This document shows, piece after piece, positions 16,897-25,102 of a stretch of 64,000 nt of DNA. Numbering within the stretch: position 1 is the first letter of the stretch; each line of letters opens with the position of its first letter. The translations under genes were made by a program, and so were the position numbers. The notes under the pieces were generated by a model. The model made no database searches. It was not told the origin of the DNA and worked only from the letters and a program-made list of their open reading frames with translations. Source of the stretch: JAVBKV01 sp031553885 (GTDB lineage Bacteria; Bacteroidota; Bacteroidia; Bacteroidales; Azobacteroidaceae); NCBI GenBank assembly GCA_031553885.1, contig JAVBKV010000016.1, forward strand, positions 1 to 64,000, written 5' to 3'.

Positions 16897-18090
16897 ATGT
16901 TGAAGCCGATTGAAATACAAAAAAATCTGTTTTATGTGGGGGTAAATGACCGGACAAAAGTGTTGTTCGAAAATCTATGGCCCCTGCCTAAAGGAGTATC
17001 GTATAACTCCTATTTGTTGAAAGATAAAAAAAATGTATTGTTTGATACCGTAGATGTTTGCTATTCGGAAGTGTTTTTTCAAAAATTAGAAACAGCGTTG
17101 GATGGAGGAACACTCGATTACTTAGTCGTTAATCACATGGAACCGGATCACTCCGGATCGATTGGTTTACTCCGGAAACAATACCCTCAGGTTCAAATCA
17201 TCGGTAATGCCCGTACCCTAGATATGGTCAAGGGTTATTACGGAGTGACTGAGGGAGTTATTGCAATTAAAGACGGAGATGAATTGTCGATTGGAGACAA
17301 AAACCTACGTTTTTATCTCACCCCGATGGTTCACTGGCCGGAAACCATGATGACGTATGAGACTACGGAGAAAATTATTTTTACCGGGGATGCTTTCGGT
17401 ACATTCGGCACCCTGGACGGCGGAATAACGGATGCTCAATTAAGACCGGAAAAGTATTGGGATGAAATGATTCGTTACTACTCCAACATCGTGGGAAAAT
17501 ACGGAAATCCGGTACAAAAAGCACTGGCCAAGTTATCCGGAATAGAAGTTTCGGTCATTTGTTCTACGCATGGTCCGGTGTGGACGGAAAAAGAAAATAT
17601 TGAGAAAGTTATTTCTTTATACGACCGGCTAAGCAAATACGAAGCCGATAATGGGGTGGTGATCGTATATGGAAGCATGTACGGACACACTGAACTCATG
17701 GCCGAGGCAATTGCTGCTGAACTGGCTGCCCAGGGAATCAGGGATATCATTTTACATAATGTTTCCAAACGCGAACATTCTTACATTATCCGGGATGTTT
17801 TTAAATATAAAGGCTTGATTATCGGTTCTCCGACATACAATAACGAATTATATCCAGGTGTAGAAGCCATGCTTTCCAAAATTCAGGGAAGGGATATGAA
17901 AAATCGTTTCTTCGGTTATTTCGGATCTTTTACATGGGCCGGAGCTGCTGTTAAAAGGCTGGCTGCTTTTGCTGAAAATTCCGGTTTTGAAATTATCGGC
18001 GAACCGGTAGAAATGAAACAGGCTCCACAAAAAGATACACTGGAAGGTTGTATGGCCCTGGCCAGGGCAATGGCAGAAAAGCTGAAATGA
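16897..18090 (+). CDS. Flavodiiron protein (FprA type, oxygen or NO reductase)
   Basis: This 397-residue protein has an N-terminal metallo-beta-lactamase domain with the diiron ligands HMEPDHSGS (near residue 80), VHWPET, FTGDAFG and STHGPVW. A C-terminal flavodoxin domain binds FMN (YGSMYGHTE, SPTYNNELYPG, YFGSFTWAG). Such enzymes reduce O2 to water or NO to N2O in anaerobes, taking electrons from rubredoxin or a reductase that is not encoded nearby. The last four bases overlap the cinA start (ATGA), so translation is coupled. Confidence 0.93.
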   Translation: MLKPIEIQKNLFYVGVNDRTKVLFENLWPLPKGVSYNSYLLKDKKNVLFDTVDVCYSEVFFQKLETALDGGTLDYLVVNHMEPDHSGSIGLLRKQYPQVQIIGNARTLDMVKGYYGVTEGVIAIKDGDELSIGDKNLRFYLTPMVHWPETMMTYETTEKIIFTGDAFGTFGTLDGGITDAQLRPEKYWDEMIRYYSNIVGKYGNPVQKALAKLSGIEVSVICSTHGPVWTEKENIEKVISLYDRLSKYEADNGVVIVYGSMYGHTELMAEAIAAELAAQGIRDIILHNVSKREHSYIIRDVFKYKGLIIGSPTYNNELYPGVEAMLSKIQGRDMKNRFFGYFGSFTWAGAAVKRLAAFAENSGFEIIGEPVEMKQAPQKDTLEGCMALARAMAEKLK

Positions 18091-19334
18091 TCACAGTAGA
18101 AATAATTACTATCGGGGATGAATTGCTGATTGGCCAGGTGATCGATACAAACTCAGCCTGGATGGCCCAGCAATTGAATAAAACCGGACTGGATGTCCGG
18201 TTTAAAACAACCATTGGAGACAATGAATCGGATATACTGGATGCGGTGGAACGTGCTTTTTCGAGGGCTTCGGTGGTTTTGCTGACAGGAGGAATCGGTC
18301 CGACCAAGGATGATATTACAAAAAAAACACTGTGCCGTTTTTTCAATACGGAATTGGTCTTCGATGAAACCACGTTGAAAAATGTGGAAGAAGTAGTCCG
18401 GAGTATCAATCGTTCCTTGAATGAACTTACACGTAACCAGGCTTATGTACCTGAAAATTGCACAGTTATACAGAACAAAATGGGTACGGCCCCGGTGACC
18501 TGGTTTGAAAAAGAGGGTAAAATACTGGTATCGATGCCGGGTGTTCCTTTCGAAATGAAATGGATCATGCAAGAAGAGGTAATTCCACGGATTCAGGCCT
18601 ATTTTCATCCTGCAGATTCCATCCGGTTCCGGACATTCTGGGTAAATAATTATTCAGAATCCCTGTTAGCCATGCACCTGGAATCTTTTGAAAATGAATT
18701 ACCTGAATTCATCCGGTTAGCCTATTTACCTGCTTCCGGGTTGATTCGTCTGCGGTTGACCGGGAAATACCCGGATGAAACGGTTTTATCTGCACAAATG
18801 GCAGCACAACGCGTTAAATTGTTAGCCTTGTTGCCCGGAGATATCATTTCTGAAGAAGAAGATTCTATCGAGATTTTATTAAATAATTTACTAATAGATA
18901 AAGGATTAACATTAAGTATAGCAGAAAGCTGTACAGGAGGAAAAATAGCGTCCCTGCTGACTGCCATACCCGGATGTTCCCGTTACTTCAAAGGAAGTAT
19001 CGTTTCCTATTCCAATGAATCCAAAGAAAAGATTCTGAAAGTAAATTCTTCGGATATAACTAATTACGGAGCTGTCAGTAAAGTTGTGGTTGAACAAATG
19101 TCTCAACATTGCCAGATCCTTTTCGATTCGGATTGTTCCATCGCTACTTCAGGCATTGCCGGACCGGACGGAGGATCGGATGAAAAACCCGTCGGAACAG
19201 TCTGGATTGCCGTACGTTTCCGCAATCAGCTGAGTGTTAAAAGATTTCAGTTTTCCAGAAACCGGGAAAACAACATACTTAGAGCAAGCAATACCAGCAT
19301 ATTAATGCTGATAGAATTAATAAAAAGTTTTTAA
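18087..19334 (+). CDS. cinA: CinA family nicotinamide-nucleotide amidohydrolase
   Basis: This 415-residue protein has an N-terminal MoCF-like domain (GDELLIGQVIDTNS, TGGIGPTKDD, MPGVPFEM) and a C-terminal CinA/PncC domain (AESCTGGKIASLLTAIPG, TSGIAGPDGGS, KPVGTVWIAV). PncC deamidates NMN to recycle pyridine nucleotides, and the N-terminal domain in full-length CinA has ADP-ribose pyrophosphatase activity. The start is ATG 18087, overlapping the flavodiiron stop by four bases. An upstream in-frame start at 18048 lies inside the preceding gene. Confidence 0.93.
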   Translation: MITVEIITIGDELLIGQVIDTNSAWMAQQLNKTGLDVRFKTTIGDNESDILDAVERAFSRASVVLLTGGIGPTKDDITKKTLCRFFNTELVFDETTLKNVEEVVRSINRSLNELTRNQAYVPENCTVIQNKMGTAPVTWFEKEGKILVSMPGVPFEMKWIMQEEVIPRIQAYFHPADSIRFRTFWVNNYSESLLAMHLESFENELPEFIRLAYLPASGLIRLRLTGKYPDETVLSAQMAAQRVKLLALLPGDIISEEEDSIEILLNNLLIDKGLTLSIAESCTGGKIASLLTAIPGCSRYFKGSIVSYSNESKEKILKVNSSDITNYGAVSKVVVEQMSQHCQILFDSDCSIATSGIAGPDGGSDEKPVGTVWIAVRFRNQLSVKRFQFSRNRENNILRASNTSILMLIELIKSF

Positions 19335-19335
19335 T

Positions 19336-20214
19336 ATGAAAAAGATTTTGTTGATTTTTAGTATCTTGAGCGTTAGTTTTTTGAGTGTAAGTGCGCAGTA
19401 TAAAGGCACTTCAATTGGTGTTCGCGGTGGATTAACCCTTCCTAAAATCACAGCAGGGGGAGATAACCCGATGAGTCAGGGATATAGTTCCCGTTTAGCT
19501 GGAGGAGCAGCCCTGTTTGCCGAATTTCAGTTCAGCGAATTATTCTCCTTTCAACCCATGCTCGAATATTCTCAACAAGGAGGAAAACGCAACGGAATGC
19601 AGGCCATTCCTCAACGGATGCTTTCTCCGCTGTTTTCAACAATCGCAGCCCTTCCGGATCCGATTAAATCGTCAATTTCAAATCAACTACCGGACTACCT
19701 GTATGCCGACTTCGACAGTGAAACCAAGTTCGATTACCTGATGGTTCCCCTTCTGGCAAAATTCGGATGGAAACTGGGTGAAAATTCTCCCTTCCGGGTC
19801 TATGTCAGCGCCGGTCCTTTTGTTTCCTTCCTACTCGATGCACATCAGGAAACCAATGGCAGCAGTCAATTGTATCTGGACAAAGAAGGCAAAGTATCCC
19901 TAGGCAATGCAATACAAGGTGTGATAGCGTCGCTGGATCCTGCAACTTTAGCAGCGCTGGCGCAAGCCGGAATACAAATTCCAACTATTGGCGAACAATC
20001 TTTCGACCGGGAGGACAACATCAAGGCTCAAATGAATAAAGTAAATTGTGGTTTTGAAGGAAATGCAGGTATTTCTTATACCAAAGGTCGTCACAGCTTC
20101 TTTTTCGAAGGAGGAGGTAACTATGGCTTTATTAAGTTACAGAAAGACAGCCAGAACGGAGATAACCGGATCGGAGCCGGAACACTCATGCTGGGCTATT
20201 CTTATAAATTATAG
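19336..20214 (+). CDS. Outer-membrane beta-barrel protein (PorT-like fold)
   Basis: This 292-residue protein starts one base after the cinA stop. The signal peptide is about 20 residues (SFLSVSAQ cleavage). GVRGGLTLPKI then opens an OMP_b-brl_2-type barrel, and alternating hydrophobic strands such as FQPMLEYSQQGGKR and FFFEGGGNYGF follow. The last residues (LMLGYSYKL) form the usual C-terminal strand ending in a hydrophobic residue. The plug-like middle, residues 85-110 and 185-230, is variable. No specific cargo or role can be deduced. Confidence 0.8.
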   Translation: MKKILLIFSILSVSFLSVSAQYKGTSIGVRGGLTLPKITAGGDNPMSQGYSSRLAGGAALFAEFQFSELFSFQPMLEYSQQGGKRNGMQAIPQRMLSPLFSTIAALPDPIKSSISNQLPDYLYADFDSETKFDYLMVPLLAKFGWKLGENSPFRVYVSAGPFVSFLLDAHQETNGSSQLYLDKEGKVSLGNAIQGVIASLDPATLAALAQAGIQIPTIGEQSFDREDNIKAQMNKVNCGFEGNAGISYTKGRHSFFFEGGGNYGFIKLQKDSQNGDNRIGAGTLMLGYSYKL

Positions 20215-20290
20215 TTGAAATTTTGAATTCTGAATTTTGAATTTATTAAGGACCTTAAATTAATTCAAAATTCAGAATTAAAAATTTCAA
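20215..20290. repeat. AT-rich palindrome after the barrel gene
   Basis: The left arm 20215-20244 and right arm 20262-20290 are reverse complements over about 28 bases with one or two mismatches. Both consist of TGAATTTTGAATT-like words. It resembles the lgt-fprA palindrome in design though not in exact sequence. Confidence 0.75.
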
Positions 20291-20313
20291 ACTTCACCCC
20301 AAATCAATGATAT

Positions 20314-21075
20314 ATGAAAACATCACTTTTATCCATCGTATTCGTTTTTTCTCTTACCGCATCGGCTCAGAAATGGTCAGACCCGAAATGGGATGAGTTC
20401 GAATATCCTGAAGTTCATTTCAAAAATAAAGCACCGGAAACGGAAGGTTCAACTATTTATAACCGGATTATTCCTGATCCCGTTAACTTTATCAAGCAGC
20501 ATGCATTGTGGGTCGTACAGACACTGTACTGGTCTCCGGCTGACTCGATTCCGAATATAAAAAACATTTACTATACATTGGAAGACGTGGATGGAATTTC
20601 AGCCAAAGGGGGTGGGGTACCCAATATTCACATCTTTTACAGTTCACGTTGGGTAGAGCGTTCTGAAAAAAATAAAGGAGATGACAAGGTGATGTTCGAA
20701 ACCCGGGGAGTTTTATACCATGAATTAACCCACGGTTTCCAGTTAGAACCGCAAGGCATAGGAGGTTATAAGCAAGGTACCGAATTTTGGGCATTTATCG
20801 AGGGTATGGCCGATGCCGTACGTTATCAGAACGGATTCTTCCCGGTCACAAACCGCAAAGTCGGAGGCAACTGGATGGACGGCTATCAGACTACCGGATT
20901 TTTTCTTCAATGGCTTACTTCCAAAGATCCTGACTTTCTCCGGAAATTCAACCGTTCCACCCTTGAAATTATTCCCTGGAGCTTTGATAAGGCCATGAAA
21001 CAGGTGTTGGGTGAATCCTGTGGAGTTGATGCCATGTGGAACGAGTATCAGCAGTTCTTAACTCAGAATCCCTGA
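20314..21075 (+). CDS. Secreted basic secretory protein-family peptidase
   Basis: This 253-residue protein has a signal peptide (MKTSLLSIVFVFSLTASAQ). The zinc-binding motif HELTHGFQLEP near residue 137 is followed by WAFIEGMADAVRYQNG, where a Glu and Asp complete the metal or active site in the basic secretory protein (BSP) family. BSP peptidases are best known from plants but occur in many bacteria. The C-terminus (NQNP-type tail) shares 13 bases with the 3' end of feoB on the other strand. The substrate is unknown. Confidence 0.85.
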   Translation: MKTSLLSIVFVFSLTASAQKWSDPKWDEFEYPEVHFKNKAPETEGSTIYNRIIPDPVNFIKQHALWVVQTLYWSPADSIPNIKNIYYTLEDVDGISAKGGGVPNIHIFYSSRWVERSEKNKGDDKVMFETRGVLYHELTHGFQLEPQGIGGYKQGTEFWAFIEGMADAVRYQNGFFPVTNRKVGGNWMDGYQTTGFFLQWLTSKDPDFLRKFNRSTLEIIPWSFDKAMKQVLGESCGVDAMWNEYQQFLTQNP

Positions 21076-23522
21076 AAAAAGCTTCCGATCTGATAGGCTA
21101 AAAAGCTGACAATCCAGGCAAGAGCGGTCGTATAAACGATAACAAAAGCGGCCCATTTCCAGGAACCCGACTCGTTCTTTATAGCGGCAACTGTAGCGAT
21201 ACAAGGGAAATAGATCAAAACAAAAAGCAACAAACTGATCACTATCGGCGGAGTAAATGCCGGAGAACCATCCGCCCGTTTTTCCGTCAGCAGGCGTTCT
21301 TGCAATACGCTTTGATTATCCTCTCCTGCATATAATATACCTAACGTACTAACGACTATTTCCTTAGCAGCCATCCCGGAAAGCAGGCTGACACTGATTT
21401 TCCAGTCAAAGCCCAAGGGACGGACAAGCGGTTCGGTCATCTGTCCCAATTGACCAATGAATGAATTTTTCTGATGTTCTGTCCGCTGAATACGCAATAC
21501 ATCATTGACCAACCGGTCCCGTTCCCTGGTTTGTTCCGGTAGGCTATACTGCTGCTCGATCCGGGCTATTTCCTGCTTAGCCAGTTCATTCCGTTCTTTG
21601 TTTTGAGGAAAATATTCCAGGAACCAGATAATAATGGATGCTATCAGTATAATTCCTCCCATTTTTCGCAGGTATTGCGACGATTTATCCCACATGTGGC
21701 GAAAAATAGCCTTTCCGGTCGGCATCCGGTAGGGGGGAAGTTCCATCACAAAAGGCAAGTCTTCTCCTTTTACCAAAAAACGTTTGAAAATACGGGACAT
21801 CAGAATTGCCAGTAAAATTCCTGAAATATATAACCCGAACAACACCAATCCTCCGTGTTTCGGGAAAAATGCAGCGGAAAAAAGCAGGTAAACCGGCAGA
21901 CGTGCCGAACATGACATCAACGGATTAACCAGCATCGTCAACAATCGGGTATTCCGGCTTTCTATGGTCCGGGTACCCATAATAGCCGGGACATTACACC
22001 CGAATCCCATGACTAACGGGATAAACGATTTTCCGTGAAGCCCCATTTTTTGCATGAATTTATCCATGATGAATGCGGCCCGGGCCATGTACCCGGTATC
22101 TTCCATGAAGGAAATAAATAAATACAGAATAACGATATTGGGAAGAAATACAATCACACTGCCTACACCCCCGATAATACCCTGGGTTATCATATCTTTC
22201 AATGGGCCTTCCGGCATATTATTTCCGATAAAACCGCCAAAAATACCGACCAGCCACTCAATCCATTGCATCGGATATTCTCCCAACAAAAACGTACCTT
22301 CGAACATCAGGAACATAAACAGGAAGAAAATCGGATAACCCCATACTTTGTGAGTCACCCAGGCGTCAATTTTATGAGTGACCACCAGAGGATCTGTTTT
22401 ACCTTCCCGGTAGGTCTGTTTCAATGCTCCGTCAATAAATCCGTAACGTGCGTTGGTTAAGGCCGTTTCACAATCTTCGCGAAGCTCTTTCTGGATCTGG
22501 AGAACCTGATGATCCCGTTCTGCCAGTATTTTATCTGCTCCAGGTAATGAATGGATGATATTTTCCACTTCCCGGTCTCCCTCTAACAACTTGATACTTA
22601 AAAAACGACGGGATGTTTCCTTACCTATGCTTTCTTCATTTTTCAGTAATTTCCGGATTTGAGTAATGCCCGTCTCCAGTTGTTGGTTATAATTGATATG
22701 AACATGACGGGATATGTCACAGGTTCCCTCATAGACTTCAATTACTTTATCGAATAATTCATCAATCCCTTTTCCTGTTTTTCCGATCGTGGGAACAATC
22801 GGAAATCCGATCATCTTACCCAACGAAGGATAATCGAACTCAGCTCCCGATTTTTCCAGTTCATCATACATATTCAAAGCGATGACAGCAGTTGCATCCA
22901 TATCGATCAGCTGAGTGGTCAGGTACAGGTTTCTCTCCAGATTGGATGCCGCAACCACATTGATAATAATATCCGGAGTTCCTTCCGTAATCTGCTTTCT
23001 TACATACAATTCTTCCGGCGAATAAGCCGACAACGAATAAGTACCAGGCAAATCGATCAGTTTGAATGTATAACCCTTGTGTTTAAATCTTCCCTCTTTT
23101 GCATCTACGGTAACCCCACTGTAATTACCTACCCGTTCGTGTGTTCCGGAGGCAATATTAAAAAGAGACGTCTTACCTGAGTTCGGATTACCAACCAATG
23201 CCACATTAATCACCTTACTGCGTTCAATAGCGACTTCCCGGAGCCGGTTGCTGTCTAAGGTCAGTGGGATGTTTTCGTCGGGCAGGTTCTGAGCTTCTTC
23301 CCGGGTAACGATTTCAATCATTTCAGCCTCACTTTTCCGTAAAGAGACTTCATAATCCATAACCTTGTACTCGATCGGATCTTTGAGTGGAGCATCCAGT
23401 ATGACCTCCACCGTTTTTCCTTTCACAAAGCCCATTTCTATGATTCTTTTACGAAATGCTCCGCGACCGAGAACTTTTACAATGATACCCTTTTCTCCGG
23501 GATGTAAATCAGAAAGCTTCAT
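21063..23522 (-). CDS. feoB: Ferrous iron transporter, FeoA-FeoB fusion
   Basis: FeoB imports Fe(II) across the inner membrane using a GTPase domain. The 819-residue protein begins with a fused FeoA/SH3-like domain (residues 1-75, MKLSDLHPGEKG). The G domain follows, with G1 GNPNSGKTSLFN, G3 DLPGTYSLS and G4 NMYD, then a helical linker and two Gate repeats of membrane helices with GCNVPAIMGTR. I start at 23522, because an earlier in-frame start at 23612 only adds a low-complexity extension. The fusion is common in Bacteroidota. tpx is divergent from it. Confidence 0.95.
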   Translation of the reverse strand: MKLSDLHPGEKGIIVKVLGRGAFRKRIIEMGFVKGKTVEVILDAPLKDPIEYKVMDYEVSLRKSEAEMIEIVTREEAQNLPDENIPLTLDSNRLREVAIERSKVINVALVGNPNSGKTSLFNIASGTHERVGNYSGVTVDAKEGRFKHKGYTFKLIDLPGTYSLSAYSPEELYVRKQITEGTPDIIINVVAASNLERNLYLTTQLIDMDATAVIALNMYDELEKSGAEFDYPSLGKMIGFPIVPTIGKTGKGIDELFDKVIEVYEGTCDISRHVHINYNQQLETGITQIRKLLKNEESIGKETSRRFLSIKLLEGDREVENIIHSLPGADKILAERDHQVLQIQKELREDCETALTNARYGFIDGALKQTYREGKTDPLVVTHKIDAWVTHKVWGYPIFFLFMFLMFEGTFLLGEYPMQWIEWLVGIFGGFIGNNMPEGPLKDMITQGIIGGVGSVIVFLPNIVILYLFISFMEDTGYMARAAFIMDKFMQKMGLHGKSFIPLVMGFGCNVPAIMGTRTIESRNTRLLTMLVNPLMSCSARLPVYLLFSAAFFPKHGGLVLFGLYISGILLAILMSRIFKRFLVKGEDLPFVMELPPYRMPTGKAIFRHMWDKSSQYLRKMGGIILIASIIIWFLEYFPQNKERNELAKQEIARIEQQYSLPEQTRERDRLVNDVLRIQRTEHQKNSFIGQLGQMTEPLVRPLGFDWKISVSLLSGMAAKEIVVSTLGILYAGEDNQSVLQERLLTEKRADGSPAFTPPIVISLLLFVLIYFPCIATVAAIKNESGSWKWAAFVIVYTTALAWIVSFLAYQIGSFFQGF

Positions 23523-23711
23523 TCGTTTTTCAAAATTTCCTGCAAAGTTCGTAAAATCCTTTGAACCGGCAAGCTTTTTCGAATCATTATTTTGAATTAT
23601 TATAAATAACAAAGCCTAATGAGAATCGATATATGTTAATAAAAGTTAAATATTAAACTTATTTTAATCAACCTTGTTTTAACATCAGAAACTGGAAAAC
23701 GAATCAGAATT

Positions 23712-24212
23712 ATGGCAAAAATAACATTCAAAGGATCCGAAGTTAATACGAAAGGAAATTTACCTGAAGTAGGAAGCAAGGCTCCGGGATTTCAACTGGT
23801 ACAAACCGATTTGAGTACACTGGATCTAAACGATTTAAAAGGTAAAAAAGTTGTATTGAATATTTTTCCAAGCTTAGATACCAGTGTTTGTGCAGCTTCT
23901 GTCAGACGTTTCAATCAGGAAGCATCTCAAATGAAAGACACGGTAGTTCTGGCGATATCCAAAGATTTGCCATTCGCTCATGCACGTTTTTGTACGGTAG
24001 AAGGTATTCAAAATGTAAAACCGTTGTCCGCATTCCGTTCTTCGGATTTCGAAAATGCATACGGAATTGTGATGACAGACGGACCATTAAAAGGTCTACT
24101 GGGCAGGGCGGTTGTTCTGATTGACGAATCCGGTAAAGTAATTTATACGGAACTTGTGCCCGAAATTGCACAGGAACCTGATTATAAGGCTGTGATAGCA
24201 CATCTACAATAA
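23712..24212 (+). CDS. tpx: Thiol peroxidase
   Basis: Tpx is a periplasm- or cytoplasm-located peroxiredoxin that reduces H2O2 and organic peroxides with thioredoxin. The 166-residue length is standard. The peroxidatic cysteine is in SLDTSVCAASVRRFN (about residue 60) and the resolving cysteine is in HARFCTVEGI (about 94), with the typical Thr and Arg around the active site. It stands alone and ends with a terminator at 24255-24287. Confidence 0.95.
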   Translation: MAKITFKGSEVNTKGNLPEVGSKAPGFQLVQTDLSTLDLNDLKGKKVVLNIFPSLDTSVCAASVRRFNQEASQMKDTVVLAISKDLPFAHARFCTVEGIQNVKPLSAFRSSDFENAYGIVMTDGPLKGLLGRAVVLIDESGKVIYTELVPEIAQEPDYKAVIAHLQ

Positions 24213-24254
24213 TTTTTGTTTTTCATTAGTTAAAGTTAAGGGTTAGTGATTGGG

Positions 24255-24287
24255 AAGGTTATCGAAGTGATTCGGTAGCCTTTTTTT
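24255..24287 (+). terminator. Terminator of tpx
   Basis: AAGGTTATCGAA and TTCGGTAGCCTT pair with two G-T wobbles around GTGA, followed by seven T. It lies 42 bases after the stop. Confidence 0.8.
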
Positions 24288-24307
24288 CAAAATAATAGAT
24301 CATTTTT

Positions 24308-24338
24308 TTTGTATCATCGGATCTAATTCTTATTTTTG
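24308..24338 (+). promoter_or_regulatory. Promoter of the coiled-coil/zapA operon
   Basis: TTTG (24308-24311), exactly 19 bases, then TATTTTTG (24331-24338) is a textbook Bacteroidota promoter. Its position supports ATG 24359 as the start of the first gene. Confidence 0.8.
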
Positions 24339-24358
24339 TAGGAAATTTGGTGTTATCT

Positions 24359-24652
24359 ATGACAGATGATCAAGGAAAGTTGTTGGCCGTTTTTGAAGCC
24401 AGGATTCGTCAGCTGATGTTTATCTGTGACAATCTCAGGCTTGAAAATGATGAACTTAAAACCAAATTGGCAGCTGAAAAAGAGTTTTCCCTGTCAACAT
24501 TGGAAGAGGTGAAAATGTTAAATACCAAATACGATAACCTGAAAATGGCTCGGATTATTTCGGTCAAACAGGATGACCTGAAAGGAGCGAAACAACGGTT
24601 GTCGAAGTTAGTGCGGGAAGTCGATAAGTGCATCGCTTTACTGAATGAATAA
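24359..24652 (+). CDS. Coiled-coil protein encoded before zapA
   Basis: This 97-residue protein is predicted to be almost wholly helical. A heptad-rich coiled coil runs from about residue 8 to 50 (RIRQLMFICDNLRLENDELK), and a second helix covers 55-97. It lies 14 bases before zapA in the same operon. This position and shape recall division-ring coiled-coil proteins such as ZapB, but I see no sequence basis for calling it ZapB. TTG 24347 is a possible alternative start but falls close to the promoter. Confidence 0.75.
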   Translation: MTDDQGKLLAVFEARIRQLMFICDNLRLENDELKTKLAAEKEFSLSTLEEVKMLNTKYDNLKMARIISVKQDDLKGAKQRLSKLVREVDKCIALLNE

Positions 24653-24666
24653 TAAACGGAGGTGCA

Positions 24667-24966
24667 ATGAACGATGAATTTATAATACAATTGGAGATTG
24701 CCGATAAAAGATACAGGTTTCGTTGCAAGCGTTCGGAAGAAGCGATTGCAAGGAGAGCGGCAAGACAGATAAACGATAAAATACTTCAATACGAACGGGC
24801 ATATCCTGAATCCGGGTTGGAGTTGAAAGATTTGCTGGCGATGGTTGCGTTTCAACTTTCATTTGAAGATTTGAAAGTGGAAAAAAAAGCAGATGCATCT
24901 CCGGTGTTTGATAAAATAAAAGGGTTAAATCTGGAATTGGAAGATTACCTCAAATCAAACAAGTAG
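24667..24966 (+). CDS. zapA: Cell division protein ZapA
   Basis: ZapA binds FtsZ and promotes bundling of the Z ring. The 99-residue length is normal. An N-terminal beta region (IIQLEIADKRYRFRCKRSEE) and a long helix (ARRAARQINDKILQYE, then LLAMVAFQLSFEDLKVEKK) match the family, whose helices dimerise in a coiled coil. A purine-rich GGAGGTG stands six bases before the ATG (24660-24666). It is one of the few strong Shine-Dalgarno-like sites here. Confidence 0.85.
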   Translation: MNDEFIIQLEIADKRYRFRCKRSEEAIARRAARQINDKILQYERAYPESGLELKDLLAMVAFQLSFEDLKVEKKADASPVFDKIKGLNLELEDYLKSNK

Positions 24967-24993
24967 TCCAATTGTTTGGAATAAATTGTATAC

Positions 24994-25049
24994 CGCACTA
25001 CTGTGCTTTTCAGAAATTATTTTCGAAAAAGCGTGGTGGTGCGTTTTTT
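24994..25049 (+). terminator. Terminator of the zapA operon
   Basis: CGCACTACTGTGCTTTT pairs with AAAAAGCGTGGTGGTGCG, using several G-T pairs, around a loop of about 20 bases. TTTTTT follows. The distance to the stop of zapA (24966) is 27 bases. Confidence 0.75.
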
Positions 25050-25102
25050 ATAAAGAGATTAGTAAAAAAGAATGTAAATTTATAACACTTAAAGCATAAA
25101 TC

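Noticed and set aside
23617..23632. Fur box between feoB and tpx
   Set aside because: TAATGAGAATCGATAT resembles half of a Fur box, but the second half does not match.
24967..25102. 6S RNA between zapA and rny, as near zapA in some bacteria
   Set aside because: The gap is only 136 bases and holds a terminator hairpin; 6S RNA needs about 180 bases with a large central bubble.
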